DNA of 64,000 bases from Dermatophagoides farinae (taxonomy: Eukaryota > Arthropoda > Arachnida > Sarcoptiformes > Pyroglyphidae): assembly GCF_024713945.1 (NCBI RefSeq), contig NC_134686.1, positions 2,132,001 to 2,196,000 on the forward strand. Direction: 5' to 3'. Position numbers and translations under genes: made by a program. Shown piece by piece: positions 1 to 14,333 of the stretch (the first letter of the stretch is position 1; every line of letters begins with the position of its first letter). The notes under the pieces are model-generated. The model had not been told where the DNA came from. It saw only the letters and a program-made list of their open reading frames with translations, and did not search any database.

Positions 1-824
1 CCAAACGACCGACCGATCATCCAACCTTCCAACTAGCTAATACTTTAGCGATTTCGTTTTCATAGACCATGCATTTACATTAACATCCATAAGAACTTTG
101 TATTTTTGGTATTTTTGTTTTGTTTCATTTCATTCTCGTTTCATATAGACAATTATTGAATGTTCCAATGTGAACATGTAAAGTTTTCATATTTTTTTCC
201 ATTGAAAATATACATTTCCTTTCGAGTATAGAAACAAATTGGTAATGATGATTATGTTTCGATCCATGGAATCGATGATTCATTGGCTGATTAGTTGGAT
301 TTTTGAATTCAAAGCCTATATAAAACCTGCATGTGTCACACTCACACACACACACCGAATGATCTATATCTCTTTTGGATGTCAATTTGGGATTGTCATC
401 GATGCCAGCCTGTGGTGGCGGCCTTTTTTTTCTGTCACTGTGTGTGAAAAATTTTTGACAGAAAATTATGTCTTGATTTTGTCGATTGATTTCTCAAACA
501 AACAAACAACAACAACAGCAAACAATTTTGAGAAAAAAAATTTGTTGTTGTCCACAGAGTGAATTATTTGTTTCTTTTTTTTTTGAATCAACATTGTCGG
601 AATCTATTGGATATTGGTCTTTTTTTTCACTTGAGATGTTGTGATTTTTCCTAAATTATTATAGTTCTCGATGTTGTATTTGTTTGGTCTTTTTTTTCCC
701 CAAAAAAAAATTTTCAAGCGTTTTTTTTTGTCTTAGCTTGGCTGGTTCCAAATAATTTATGATTTCGGTCTAGATTTCAAAAGATTTCGTTGTCATCGTT
801 TGTTCGTTTGTTGCTTTATCCGTC

Positions 825-845
825 TGTGTGTGTGTGTGTGTGTGT
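825..845. repeat. (TG)n microsatellite
   Basis: About 10 TG units, then a TATGTG variant. Confidence 0.95.
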
Positions 846-1110
846 ATGTGATAAATTTAGATCTGAATTTTTTTTTTTTTTGTTTGGCCAATCAAATATG
901 TTGTTTTTGTTCATATATATCGTTCTGGTACATTTAACCATTGTGGATAATGGTTGTATGTGGTTTGTTTTTTTCCCCTGGATGCTATGAAAAACAGTCC
1001 ACACAATCCACAATCTATAGTCTATCCATTCATTCATTGATCAATGTTGATTTGAATTTTTACATTTAAACTTGTGTGAAATAAAAAAGAATACAAAAAG
1101 ATCACCATCA

Positions 1111-1138
1111 TCGTCTTCGTCGTCGTCGTCGTCGTCGT
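1111..1138. repeat. (TCG)n trinucleotide array
   Basis: Nine TCG-type triplets (one TCT variant). CpG-containing triplets are uncommon in this AT-rich window. Confidence 0.93.
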
Positions 1139-1427
1139 TTTGTTTGGTCAATAAATTATTTGGAAAACGTTTTTTTTCTTTGAAATTCGAAAAAAAAAAA
1201 TTATTCACGCCTTCATCTTCAGTGGCTAATCAATAAGATAAACTTTGACAAGAATTTTTCTTAGACAACTTAATTTAGCAGAAATTGGAAATAAAAATCC
1301 AGTTGTTGATGGAGACATCAATTTTTTTTGCCATTTTGAAATATCTCTTTTTTCATATTTCTTTTGGATACAGATTCTGGCGAGATAAAAAAAATTGGCT
1401 GCATAATTGATTGATTCTGATTGATAA

Positions 1428-1450
1428 ACACACACACACACACACACACA
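1428..1450. repeat. (CA)n microsatellite
   Basis: About 11 uninterrupted CA units. Confidence 0.95.
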
Positions 1451-1600
1451 GACTACACTCTTGAGATCCAATTGTTGGTAAATATTGGCAATATAATATT
1501 TTCCACTTGAGTTCTTCACCTTTATTTGTTTGTTTGTTCACCCTGTATATATATCTACCGTGGCTAGTGAAAAAAAAAATTATCACCAAAAAAAAAAAAA

Positions 1601-1632
1601 ATGATGATGATGATGATCATCATCATCATCAT
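1601..1632. repeat. perfect 32-base (ATG)n/(CAT)n palindrome
   Basis: ATG triplets switch to CAT triplets at a central GATC, giving a perfect palindrome of two 16-base arms that could fold into a hairpin or cruciform. Confidence 0.95.
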
Positions 1633-3348
1633 TCATTCACAGAACATAAAATTCCAACAATTGTATTTACCATTTCAATTGTCATTAAATATGTGTCGAT
1701 CTTTGTGTGATTTTGTCTTTTTTTTTTGCAAATTTGAATGGAAAATAAAACTATAATAATGTGAATATAATAATGTCACCATCATAAACCTGGAACTGTC
1801 GTTTGTTATACAAACACACGCACACACACACACACAGTGACTAATGAACTGGCTGAACCACCACCACCACCACAGTGGTGTCATCCATCTTACCTGATAT
1901 CTATTGAACCAGATCATCAATTTTTTTTGGTATTGAATAAAACGATAATATATCTTGCGTGAAAATTTTGTCATTTTATTTGTGTTGTATGTAAAAAAAA
2001 TTGAGTTTTTAAGTCCGTGAATTATCCGTGAATAAATATATCTTGGATTTCTGTTTTTTCTTCTACACAATTCTTTTTCTCGATTTCCGTTTTTCATTGA
2101 ATATAAAAAAAAATTTCATACATCACATGATGCATACTGTTATAATGATGATGATGATGATGATGAAACTACAAATTATTGTCACGAAAATATTACATTC
2201 AAATGGATTCATTCGTCTTTCATCTTTTTTTTTCGTTTGTTTGTTCGTTCGTTTCGTTTCGTTTTTTCTCTTCATTTCTCATCATCATCGTTTGGGTTGG
2301 ATTTCTTTGATAAATATTCATTTCAAATGCTGTATCATTGTATCACGCTCTGTGTGTGTGTGTGATTTGTTACTTGTGTACTTGTCTTAGAACTGCCAAA
2401 CAAACATCAAGCATACACAAATGTGAATGAAATTGTGAAGAAGAAAAAATACGTACGTTTTGCTTGAGATGTAACCGAGAAACAAAAAAAAATAAAGTAA
2501 ATAAAGTAAGTAAATGAACATTTCAATTCAGTTTGATTTTTGTTTTTTTTTCTGCTGCTATATTCGCTACTGTTTGTCAATGATGATTGTTACTATAGTA
2601 TAGCATCATATACATGTGCGTGTGTGTGTTATAAATCACATTATATTTTGAATTCAAAAATTTTTCATTATTCAGTCCCAATGTTGGTGATTTGGTAATT
2701 TTTTTTTTTTTTTTTTTGGTGTTCCAGAAGCTTGAAAATATTACTCCAAAACATTGTTACATTTGCAAATACTCACAAATACACACACACAGCATATTCA
2801 TCCAAATGCAAGTGTGTACGTAACACGTCTATATATTGATATATTGGGCTTTGTTGTTGTTGTTGTCGTTCTCATTCTCTACTGTGTGTTTTTGGAACCA
2901 TAATTTTTCTTTTATTTTTCTCATTCATCATTGGCCATGTACTGTTAATGGTGGTTGTGGTGCTGGAAACACATTTGGATCTTTATCCAAATCATTTGGG
3001 TTTTCGTATACCAATGTGTTTCTGTGTGTATGTATGATCCATTGAATGTGGAACCAAGAGAAATTTTTTTTTCTTTGTCCCCCTTATCTAGTATACTACA
3101 GACCAATTTGAAATATCCAATCTCTGATCATCATCATCATCATCATCATCAACATCAACAACATATATATAGCCATTGTACAAAAAAAAAGCAGCCCACT
3201 AAAATACACAACAACTGAAACTGATATTGTGAATAGAACAAAAAAAAAAAAAAAATACGACGCCGAATCCGTATAACTACAACAACAACAACAACAACAT
3301 CTTCAACAACAACGATAAAACGACCATTAAAAAGAAAATATTCAAACA

Positions 3349-3372
3349 TACACACACACACACACACACACA
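3349..3372. repeat. (CA)n microsatellite
   Basis: About 11 CA units, flanked by CATA variants. Confidence 0.93.
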
Positions 3373-5351
3373 TACAGAATATATATATATGAAACACATA
3401 CATTAAAACATTTTTTTTTTGTTGTCATCCATACATAGTGTGTGTGTGTGTATGAATTTTTTTTTCTTTTTTTTCTGAATATTCATTCATGAATGATACA
3501 ATTTTCATTCATATCCAATATAATGATTAGTGTAATGGTGATGACCACGATGATTTTTTGGATGACATTTATTCATGTTTCATATCAAAAAAAAAAAACA
3601 GCAACAACATTATGTTCGTGTGTGTGTGTGTAAATTTTTTAATCCTCAGAATTGAACTTGAATTTCGTTGAATTTGAATTTCGTTTTCCAATAAACAAAA
3701 ACTACAAAAAAAAAATTACCGGTAAGTTGCTCGTTCATTTGTTGTTGTTGTTGTTGTTGTTGAAATTGATGATTTTTTATTCCATTTTAATTGTTCATCA
3801 TCATCATCATCATCATTATCAGACAAGTAAATAAGTAATACAAACTTAATAGCTAATTTGATGATGATCATAAAATGTGTGATGAAGTAGCAAGTGTGTA
3901 AGTAGTAATAAATATAACCCAGGTGAAAGTTTTTTTTTCTATTTTTGTTAAATTCTGTACCACCTTTGAATAACACGTAGTGTCGAGTTTATTTTTTTTT
4001 TCATTGAAAAAAAAACAACAACAACAACATGAAATTAACACTTTTGTAAACACACTTGTACACACACACACTTGAGAATCGTCATTCAAAGAATTCGTGA
4101 AGAAGAAGAAGAAGCAGAAAAAAAACAATCAACAAAAAAAAAATGGTGGTGACATATAAATAAATAAATAAATGTTGATGATAATAGTGAATAGTGCCGG
4201 TCTTTACATTCTTGTAGATTTCGGTGTCTTGTGAATGTTTATTATTATTGTTAACGATTATGGTTATGATTATGGATATGATTATTGCTTGTTCAATGTT
4301 GTATATTGCGTGGGGTTTATTATTACTATTATTACCATATCATCATATATACTGTATATGTTTTTCTATGAATGAAAATTTAATTTTTTTTCCCTTCGTT
4401 CGTTCGTTTTGTTCAAATTGACCCTTGTATGTTTTTTTTTTTTTTTGTATTTAATGTGATTTTTTTTTCTATTTTGCTACTCATTTATATATTGATATTT
4501 ATTACGTAATGATTACCGTTTTTGTGTGTGTATGTTGTTTGTGTGTATGCGGTTTACAGGTGTGTCACATACACAAGTGGTCAATTTTTATTGATCTGAT
4601 TGAATTGTTCTTGATTTGATGATAGTTTTTTTTTCTGTAGAAGATAAAAGAAAATTTTGAAATTTAATTCGAATTGAATATTGTTGGTCCCTGTTGCTTT
4701 TTATGACCAATGTTTTTTTTTTGTCTGGAAAAATAGAAAGAAAAATAAAATAAATTTCGTATCTTATCCAACCAAAAAAATGGTTAGATAATGTGTGTGT
4801 ATGTGCATTGTGGTGGTTGCGGTGGCCATAAAAGTTTTCGCTTATTTTTTTTTATTTTTGTTCGTTTGGCTTCATTCGAAGAGAATTTTTCAGCATAAGA
4901 ATGCAACGGTTCTTTTCGGTGTTGTTTTTTTTTACTGTGACCGGTGTTTGAAAAGATACAACAACAACTTTGAGAATAAACAAAAAAAAACTGCGTAACA
5001 CTTAGTATCCGTTTCCATATTGTTTTTTATTTTCGTTGGCCATTTTTTTTCTTCGGAAGAGGGCAATAAAAAATTTTAAGCGGTCATAAAATGTCAAACA
5101 ACATTTTCTCCTTTTTGAATTTGAATATTGTCATAAATTGCATCATATCACACACACACACACATACTCATACACGTCAATTTTTTTACAGTTACAAGAA
5201 GTTTTGGCTTTTTTTTTCAAGGAAAAAAAAACTCATGTCCATTGCGTATTGGTCAAAAAATGTGTTGGGTGTTTGTTGTTGTTGTTGTTGTAGTTTTTTT
5301 TCTTGGTCACAATAAATTTCAGTCATCTTAGATAATGTTGATGATTATTCC

Positions 5352-5382
5352 AAGGCCAATGGTGGCTGTTCACCATGGCCTT
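5352..5382. other. complex-sequence hairpin
   Basis: AAGGCCAATGGTG (5352-5364) pairs with CACCATGGCCTT (5371-5382) with one bulged A and a six-base loop. Function unknown. Confidence 0.4.
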
Positions 5383-5893
5383 TAACCTTTTGACCGAAGG
5401 GTAAAATGTTTTTTTGTTTGAGGTTGAATAATCAGTTATCATTACATTCTAGCAAGAAAACAAAAAATGTTCCACATGGTAAAGTTTTAGTGATTCATTC
5501 AACATTCAATCAACAACGATTCTAGTGATGATGATGATGATGATTGCAAAACAAGTAAAAAATGATTCAAATTAGATAAAAATAGCCAGAAATTGAAAAA
5601 CAAATGATACAATGTTGTTTTTAATGATAATTTTCAATTTCTCTTTCACTCTCTCTCTCTCTCTCTCGCTCTCGCTCTGTGATTTTGTGCAGTTTCATTT
5701 CATTATTCCAATGAATCCATAACCATAAAACATAAACATAACAATTAATATCGAATGAATAATGATCCAAACAACCAGAACAACAGCAGCAGCAACAGCA
5801 GCAAAAAACCATCAAAAAAAAACAAAAAACCGATATATGTGTAATCTAAATCAACATCATCAACGATGATAACTAATGTGATTGAAAACTAAT

Positions 5894-5930
5894 ATGATGA
5901 TGATGATGATGATGATCATCATCATCATAT
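5894..5930. repeat. (GAT)n/(ATC)n inverted array
   Basis: Seven GAT units turn into four ATC units through a GATC centre; arms of about 13 bases pair perfectly. Confidence 0.88.
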
Positions 5931-7089
5931 CGTATAATGGATCATTATAATTTTTTTTTTAATTATATCGCAATCCATTATTATTATTATTATGATTATC
6001 GTTAATTTTTTTTTTACAATTTCAATTTTGTTACATTGTATGTGTGGTAATTAATAATGATTCTCGCTTATTATTATTGTCTCATTATTTGATTGATATT
6101 CCTGAGAAATATGACACACACACACACACACACATGGTAATTAATGTTTTTTTTCTTTGGTTTAATTACCGCATATTGTTTTTTTTTTTTTTTTTTGTTA
6201 ATCGATAATTCGATACTGTTGTTGTGTTGTTTTATTTATTTGAAATTGTTCGAAATCAATCAATAAATAATATCAAAATGAAAAAAAAAATTCCGGAAGT
6301 TTTATGAAAATCAAATGAATACCGTTTATTTGAATTTTTTTTTTTTTTTTTGACAAACACAGTGTAAATTGAACATTTTCATATGTGTGTATGTGTGTGT
6401 GTGTGCGTTTGTGTTTAAATCAAACAAACAAACAAACAAATAGCACAATGCGTCTGTAATTGACTCATCTCCATCATCATCATCATCATCATGATCATCA
6501 TTATTATTAATGATCATGATCATGATCATCAATGGTTATTGTATTTCTTTGGGGTTATCAAAACATTTTGTGTTTTTTTTTTTTTTTTTTTTTGTTCTTC
6601 TTTCATGATCATCATGATGATCACGATGATGATGATGAACACACAGATGAAAAACAAATACAATTGACAATCATAGATAATCAAATTGAATTGAATTTTA
6701 TTGTGTATTCTGATGATGATTATGTTGATGATAACCATTGGATTATGGCCGAATAAAGATGATAAGGAAGAAAAAAAAATTGGACAATAAAATTGAATTT
6801 GTTTCGGTGCATGTTTAGTTTGGTTTAGTTTAGTTTTTTTCACTTTTCATTTTGATGATGATGATGACGAGGATGATGGCATCCAATGACACTTTAAATT
6901 GGATTCGGTTTTTTCTTTCATTCGGTTTCGGGTGTATTCTTTCAATCGGGTGGAAAAAAATGGTTCCTTTCGGCATTAAACTCGCGCATTCACTTGTATA
7001 TGTCACACTATGTTCATTATCGTCGTCGTTTTTTTTTTTTTTTGCATTTTTGACACTATAAAAACAACTGAAATTGATACACAAACAAA

Positions 7090-7125
7090 CTATGCGCTAT
7101 AGTAGTTGTTTGTATACGCGCATAG
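7090..7125. other. complex-sequence hairpin
   Basis: CTATGCGCTATA (7090-7101) pairs with TATA-C-GCGCATAG (7113-7125), one bulged C, 11-base loop. The GCGC core is unusual in this AT-rich DNA. Function unknown. Confidence 0.4.
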
Positions 7126-10084
7126 CCAATTGTAAATTTTTGTATTAAATAAAATGTGTTCAAGTTGGCCTTGTCACACTGTGTCTGTGTGTGTGTGTGT
7201 CTCACTGGCTGAATTATTCGCAATTTTTTTTTTTTTTTTGGAGGGGGGTGGTGGTTTTGTTTTTTGCCCAAAAAAAAAAAGAAAAACTTTGTTGTCCTGC
7301 CAAAAAAAAAAAAAAATATCAGCTTTCTCTGTCTATCTTTGCAAGTTTGGGTATTCACATTTCTCATTCAAACAACACACACACAATGACATTATCTAAT
7401 CTTGAATTTTTTTTTCTTCTTTCTTTCTTCTAGTTTGACTGATCGTACAATGTTTGGTCGGTCGATCGGTCATTCGTAATACTTTACTTGGAAACTGAAA
7501 CTGAAAACGTTTTTACAATTTCCAATTGGAATGTATGAAATGAAAATGAATTATATAACGAGCGTGTGTTTGGCTTTACTGAAATTTTTTTTTCGACTTT
7601 CATTCGTTGAGTGTATTCAGAATCGAATGCAAATTGAATGAGCATGGTACAATGAACTGAAAATGAAACTGAATGATGAATCAAGTTCATTTCAGGCTGA
7701 AAAAAAAATTTAGAAATGGCAATTCACAGTAGTTTGAGCTATCTCAATCTGTTTTTTTTTCTCTTTCAGCTTATCTTTGACGACTGAGATACTGTGGCTG
7801 CTGTGTTTTTTTTTTTTTTTTTTGGTTGGTTGTTGTTGTTATGCAATGATTTTTCCTGTCCATTTATTCATCATCATTCATTTTCATTGTGCGTGTATGT
7901 GTTTGTGTGTGTGTGTGTGTGTATGAAACACGAAAGACGAAAGAAAATGAAAGAAAAATCGGGGAGAATTGATTTTTTTTCCACCATTACAATTGTGTTA
8001 TGTAATCATTGTTGTTGTTGTTCAATGTTGTTCAACGTTGTCCAATGTTGTTTATCAGTCAGTAAAAATGGAGAATTTTAGCTCGAAAAATTTTTTCATA
8101 GAAATTCAAATAGAAAAAAATTTTTCTTTCTTTTCCTTTCTTTTTTCCTTTGCTTGTTCAGCAAAAAATCAATGTCGATGATGACGACGAGACTAACCGA
8201 TGTTGATGATGATGATGATGATGACGATGATGACGACTAACCTTTGTGTGTGAATCATCGCGTTTTATTTTTCATTTTCATCATTTCACATATAGTAGCT
8301 ATATATAAATGTAGCGAAGCAGCAGCAGCAGCAACGCAACGACAGCGACAGCAGCTGTAGCCATGAAATAAAATTGTGATTGTGAATGTGAAAAAATGAA
8401 ACTAGTTTGTTTGTTTGTTTGTTTGTTCGTTGTACCCAAAAATCACATATATATTCAATCAAGCGAGTATTTGAGCTGAAAAATCTAGTGAAAAGCAGTG
8501 ATCATACACACACTCTCTCATTCATATATTATGTGGCCATATTGGAATATTGGAAAGAATTTATTATTTCGATGCTTGACGATGTGTATGTATGATTGGA
8601 TTTGAAATCATTCATTTGGTATTTTTTTTTTTTTTTTGGTTGATGGAAAAAAAATTTTGCAATATCACATTTCTCAGTGTGTGTATGTGTGTTTAAGTTT
8701 CAAAATCATTCATTATAGGTCCAGAAATAAAGAATCCAAAAAAAAAAATAAAAATAAAAACATGCGCAGTTTGTGATCAAACAAACAAACCAGAAAAAAA
8801 ATTGTCAATTTCATTTTATTTTGTCCTTGTTGTTGTTGTTGTTGTTTTTGCAAAAGCCGCTCAATGGTGGTAGGTGGTAGGTGGTGGTGGTGGTTGACAT
8901 TTTTGTGTCGTTGACGAAGAAAAAATGACAATAATAATTATGAATGAATGATTAATTTGATTAGATAATCTTCACACACACACACATGATGATTATTATA
9001 ATTCCAATTATCTTTGAAATGTAAAGAATTTTTTTTCCCGCCAAGGTTTGATGGCCAAGTTTGAATTTTAATGATTATATATTGCCAAAACATTGTATCA
9101 CATCCAACATTTGTTGTTGTTGTTGTTGTCGTTATTGTTGTTGTTGTTGTTGTTTTCGTTGATAATTATTATCATCTAAACTGATAAACATTGAATTTCA
9201 ATTGTCCTAATTTTTTTTTTTGAATATGTGAATGTGATTCGCATTCTTTACATCATAAGAAAAAGAAGAAAAGAATCTCTCCATCATCATGTTCTTTAAA
9301 TGAATGTATTTTTTTTGGCTATTATAATCATCATCTACTGAAAGATGATGGTGATGATAATTATTATTGTTGCTGTCGCTGTTTATCATTCATATATTCA
9401 TTCGTCATCAGTACCATTCGCATATATACAAAAATATAATTATTGTGAATAACAAAACATGGTGAAATTATCATTTAGAATATCGTCTTTTATAAATAGA
9501 AAAATTAAACTTTTACTTTCACAAAAAAAAATAACGAAAAGATTAATTGATAGCCATTTGTTTTTTCTTTCTGCCCATTCTGATCAAGAATTTACATTGT
9601 AATTCTTTTCAAGTTTCGTTCTTTTTTTTTTGATTTTCAAAATTTCCCATTGAACATGTATGTATTCAATTCCATTTTCCGATTTACAGAATATATGGCC
9701 ATCCATTTTAATGTGTGATAAGAACACGAATACACGTTAGTCACTTGAAGATATTATAAGTTTCCACATACATACATATTCTGTTCATTTCCGTTTTTTT
9801 GTATTTCATACATTTCAACTGTTTACTATTCGTTATCTCAAATGTAAAAAGAAACAAAATTCTATGACATCAAACAAACAAACGAACGAATGAAAAAAAA
9901 AATGAATCAAAATGATAATTTATTTTTCTACTTTCAATTTGTTTGCGTAGTGAAAATTTTCAAATTCAGACATTGATACTATATCATCATCGTTGTTGTA
10001 ATAATAATAATGTCATTCTCTATTGTGATGATATATGGATCGGATCAGAGTAACAGCAGCGGCAGTAGCAGATTCCGGACACAT

Positions 10085-10086
<2 letters not shown>

Positions 10087-10116
<30 letters not shown>
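10087..10116. repeat. (AC)15 microsatellite
   Basis: Fifteen uninterrupted AC units. Confidence 0.96.
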
Positions 10117-10118
<2 letters not shown>

Positions 10119-11550
10119 CCAAACTGATTTGAAAATATCCATTATAGAAGTTACAATTCTCTCAATTCTTCTGTTGTTGTTGTTGTTGTTGTTATTTTGG
10201 CCTTTTTTTTGATACATTAAATGTATGGTATGGTATGATGTACACTCGCACACATATATATATAGGGTAATAATTTTTCCGTTCCTGGATCGTTTTCTGG
10301 ATTTTCTCTTTTTTTTTTGGTCGATGCTATTCAAGAGAAAAAGAGAGAGAGAGAGAATGGGTATGGTAGACTACTATTATTTTTTTTCCATGATGTAGAA
10401 AAAAAAACGTGTCGCCTGTAATGATCTTCTTATAATAATAATGATAATAATAACGTGTGTGTGTGTGTGTGTGTGCAATGCAAAATTCCCAAATCCGTTT
10501 ACAAAAGAAAAAAAAAACGATCACTTTGATTCATGACGCCTGGCCAAAAAGCAGCAGCAGCAGCAGGAATCTTTGGTGTGTGTGTGTGTGTGTGTGTGGA
10601 ATAAATCAAAATTATGGATTTTTTTTTTGGCCATAAAAATTTTTTTTCCTTTTTTTCGCTGCTGCTGTTGTGTTGTTGTTGTTGTTGTTGCTGTTATAAG
10701 TTGTCTGTGACTATGATGTCGTTGTGTGAATGATGATGATAAACGTGACTTTGTTGTTGTTGTTGTTGTTGTTGTTGGAAGTGAATTTTTTTTCCTCAAG
10801 TTCCATATATAAATAATAAATTCTTGTGAAGAAAAAAAAGATTCATTTTGTATCAATTTCCACCGACAGATGGCGGCAATTGTGGAATTTTTTTCATATA
10901 TAATTCTGTTTTCAATCATACGCCCTATTTTGGTTATTTATAACAATTTTTTTTTTGTTTTGTTTCACATTCATTCATTTTTTTTTAATTTATTTTCATT
11001 CACAAACACTAGAAGTCGTTGCTATCTTTGATTTGTGTTGCTTGTTGTTGTAAAAAAAAAAATTCAGAAATTAGATTGTTTGCGTGTGCACAATCTATTT
11101 TGCTTTCATGCTTACTGATATGATGCTGAAAAATGAAAAAAAAAATAAATTCCAAGAACAAAAAAAAAATGCCCAAAAGAAAAGATTTTTTTTTTCACAA
11201 TCATCATCATTCCCGTGTACCGGATAAAATACACCCACCACCACCACCATGTTGGCATATACACGCCACATTTGTAGTTGTATAAAATGAATGAATGAAT
11301 GAATGATGATGATGATGAGTGTAGAACACCAATGAACTCTAGTCACGCTCAAATAGTTTTTTGTTGTTGGTTTTTTTTTGCTATTTTTGTTTTGTTTTTG
11401 TTGGATTTTATTCCAGTCTCGTAACCGTGTTTGTGTGTGTGTGTGTGTGTATGTGTCATATAAATCATATTAAAAGTTCATTATTTCGTATTGCTGCCGC
11501 TTATATTCTTCTGTTGCCTTTTTTTTTTGTTTGGCGTCCGTGATCAACCG

Positions 11551-11591
11551 ACCAACCAACCAACCAACCAACCAACCAACCAACCAACCAA
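11551..11591. repeat. (ACCA)n tetranucleotide array
   Basis: About ten ACCA units; related imperfect AACC words follow to about 11610. Confidence 0.95.
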
Positions 11592-12424
11592 AAATCCAAC
11601 CAATCAGCCAGCGATCATCATCATCATTATAATCGGTCGGTAATTCATCTACTTTTGGTATCTGTTATTCACTAATTCAAAGTGGAAAAAAACCTTAAAG
11701 AAAAACAAAAACGAGCTTTTATTGTCCATGTTGCTGACCATCATCATCATCATCTTTGGTTGTCCACTGAATATACAACAACAACAACAACATTGGATAT
11801 TCAATTCTCGAAATGAAAAATCCAAATTACACCCACTGGTGTCCATTTAGGTTTTTTTTCATTAATTTTTTTCTTTGTTGAATTTGTTTTGTGGCTAAAT
11901 TTCGATCATCGAATCATATTTCTTCATTTAAATTCTTGTCAAAAGAAAAAAAAATTCTTTACCAATCCTATTCATGTTTGTTTGTTTCAATGTAAAAAGC
12001 GCGAATATCTAAAAAATGCAAAAAAAAATAAAACCCCGGATTCTATACGATTCTAAATTCATGGAATATGAATGGCAAGGAGGTTTATTTTTTTTTGTGA
12101 ATTTATTTCGTTTTTCCACAATTTTGTTTTTTTTTCGTTTTACTATTTTACTGAATTGTAGTTGTTGTATAAGGCGTGTCTATTCACTATTTCACCATGT
12201 GTGAAAGAAGCAGCAACAGCAGCAGCAACAGCAATAACAATAACAAAGACATTGGCCATGGATTAAACACGTTTTTTTTTGTTCTATCCACTAGTGTTGT
12301 TGTTGTTGTATGTGCTCCTGCGCACGTATTTTTTATCCAAAAAAAAAATTGTAAAAATAAAAAAACAAAAACCACTTACTGCCAAAAAAAAATAGATATT
12401 CGAATGGCTAGAAGAATATCACAA

Positions 12425-12456
<32 letters not shown>

Positions 12457-14294
12457 TTTTGTAGTAGAGGTCATAGGTAATTTTTTTTTATTTTTCGTAA
12501 TTCTTGCACACATCAACAAACGCGCACACACACACACACACGTTTATGTTATCAGGCTATATTTTTTAGGCTTTTTTTTCGGTCGAGAAGATGGACTTTT
12601 CTGATAACATACACACACACACGTACATGTACACACGCATATACAAACATTTGGAGATAATAATGATGATGGAAATACAAAAGTTAAATTTTGTAAATTA
12701 TAAAAAAATTTTTCAACAAACAAACACACTTACACATGCAATGAATGAGGTTTGAACTTTGTTTGTAATTCAATTAAATTTTTTAATTTGTTTTTTAAAA
12801 TTATTTTTTCGGTCATTTTCACAGTGTGTGACGATTGGTTGTCGATATATAAATATTTTATTTCTTTTTTTCCCTCAGTGCCATTGACTGATTTGAATTG
12901 ATCAATCACCAATCAATTTTCATTTTTATATAGTACAAACACACACACACACACACACACGCACACATTATCATCGTATCACATCATTTTTTCTGTGTGC
13001 TTAAGATTTTTCTAAGCTTTACCATCATCATCATCGTAATCAAATATGATGATGATAACCAAAATTTAAACATATCAAATTATTCTAATTATTTATAAAT
13101 CATTATCGACAATCTAGAATTACCGATTTCCATACAAAATACCGTATTCAACCTATATATATATCATCCATTCATTCACATTGTCATTGAATGTTGTGAA
13201 TACTTTATTTTTTTTTCGTTGTTGTTGGTTGTTTGTTTTTTTTTTTTTTTTTTTGTCATTTACAATCATCAACTCGTTTTCATTCCTATATGCATCATCA
13301 TTATCATGTAATCATTGATGATAATTGATTTCTGTCGAGTGAGAAACAAAAAATTTTTTTCCTTTTTTTTCTGGTGAGAAAATTAAACGGAAAAAAATCA
13401 TTGAAAACAAACGAAGAAAAAAAAAACTTGATTGGATTGAGAAAAATTTTTTTCTTTCTACAGGTAGAAACTGGCTTTTGCGTTTTAATTTTTTTTTTTG
13501 TTTTTAATCAATGGTGGTTTTTTTTTCTTTAAAAATTCTTCATTTTTTTTTTTTTTTTTTTGATCAAATGTAACCAATAAGTTTCTAATTAATTTTTTTT
13601 TACAGTGAAAAATAATGATTTCAATCTCATTTTTAATCTCAAAACAATCAAAATTGCTAAGTTAATTTTGATCAAAAATAACAAACATTATTATATCTGA
13701 TGAATGACGACATGATGATGATTTGTAACTTGCAATTTTTGTAATTTATGGAAAAAAATTATTTCAGGTAGTGAGAGACAGTGAGAGAGAGAGAGAAAAG
13801 ATGTTTCCAACGAGAAAAATTAACTTTTTTTCCTTTCTATATTTTTTGTTCATCATGGATGATGATGATGATTTATAATGATGATAATGATTGAATGTGG
13901 ACTGATGTTTAATATTTGAAATTCACAATCGTACCAAACATAGCGCATACCTTTTTGTTGTTGTTGTTGTTGTTGTTGTTATAATTATTGAATGAAAAAT
14001 TTATCATGAATGAATGAATGAATGATGATGATGATGATTATCGTTGTAGCGGCATTGCATTTTGTTTGTAATGAGCAATGTTATAAAAGAAATTGGATTT
14101 TTTTCTGTTGTTTTTGTTGTTGTTGTTGTTGTTGTTTTGGTTTGTTTTTTTTTTCTCAGATCAAACACATTGGATTAATGTTCATTTTTTTCTGGTTTTA
14201 GTTTAGTTTGAAAAGTACCTCCTTGTTGTCTTGTTTTCGGCTTTACACATTTTACAATCACAGGGTTACACCCATTATTACGCCTTTTGGCCCG

Positions 14295-14333
14295 ATCATC
14301 ATCATCATCGTAATGATGATGATGATGATGATG
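14295..14333. repeat. (ATC)5 then (ATG)7 inverted microsatellites
   Basis: Two complementary triplet arrays separated by three bases (GTA), able to fold as a hairpin. Confidence 0.92.

Larger units (their letters stand above)
1..8000. other. non-coding upstream flank, microsatellite-rich
   Basis: No gene recognised. It contains many T/A homopolymers of 8-20 bases, TG arrays (825-845 and near 7190), CA arrays (1428-1450, 3349-3372, near 6116), a TCG array (1111-1138), GAT/ATC arrays (1601-1632, 5894-5925, 6476-6533) and GA/CT tracts (near 5650). Longer open frames here read as runs of Cys-Val, Asp, His, Phe or Lys, which is what translated repeats give. Complex hairpins lie at 5352-5382 and 7090-7125. 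Confidence 0.8.

Noticed and set aside
12176..12604. 142-codon plus-strand frame
   Set aside because: Made of AGC/AAC, ATC, GTT and CA repeat translation (Ser/Asn, Ile, Val and Thr-His runs) with no domain.
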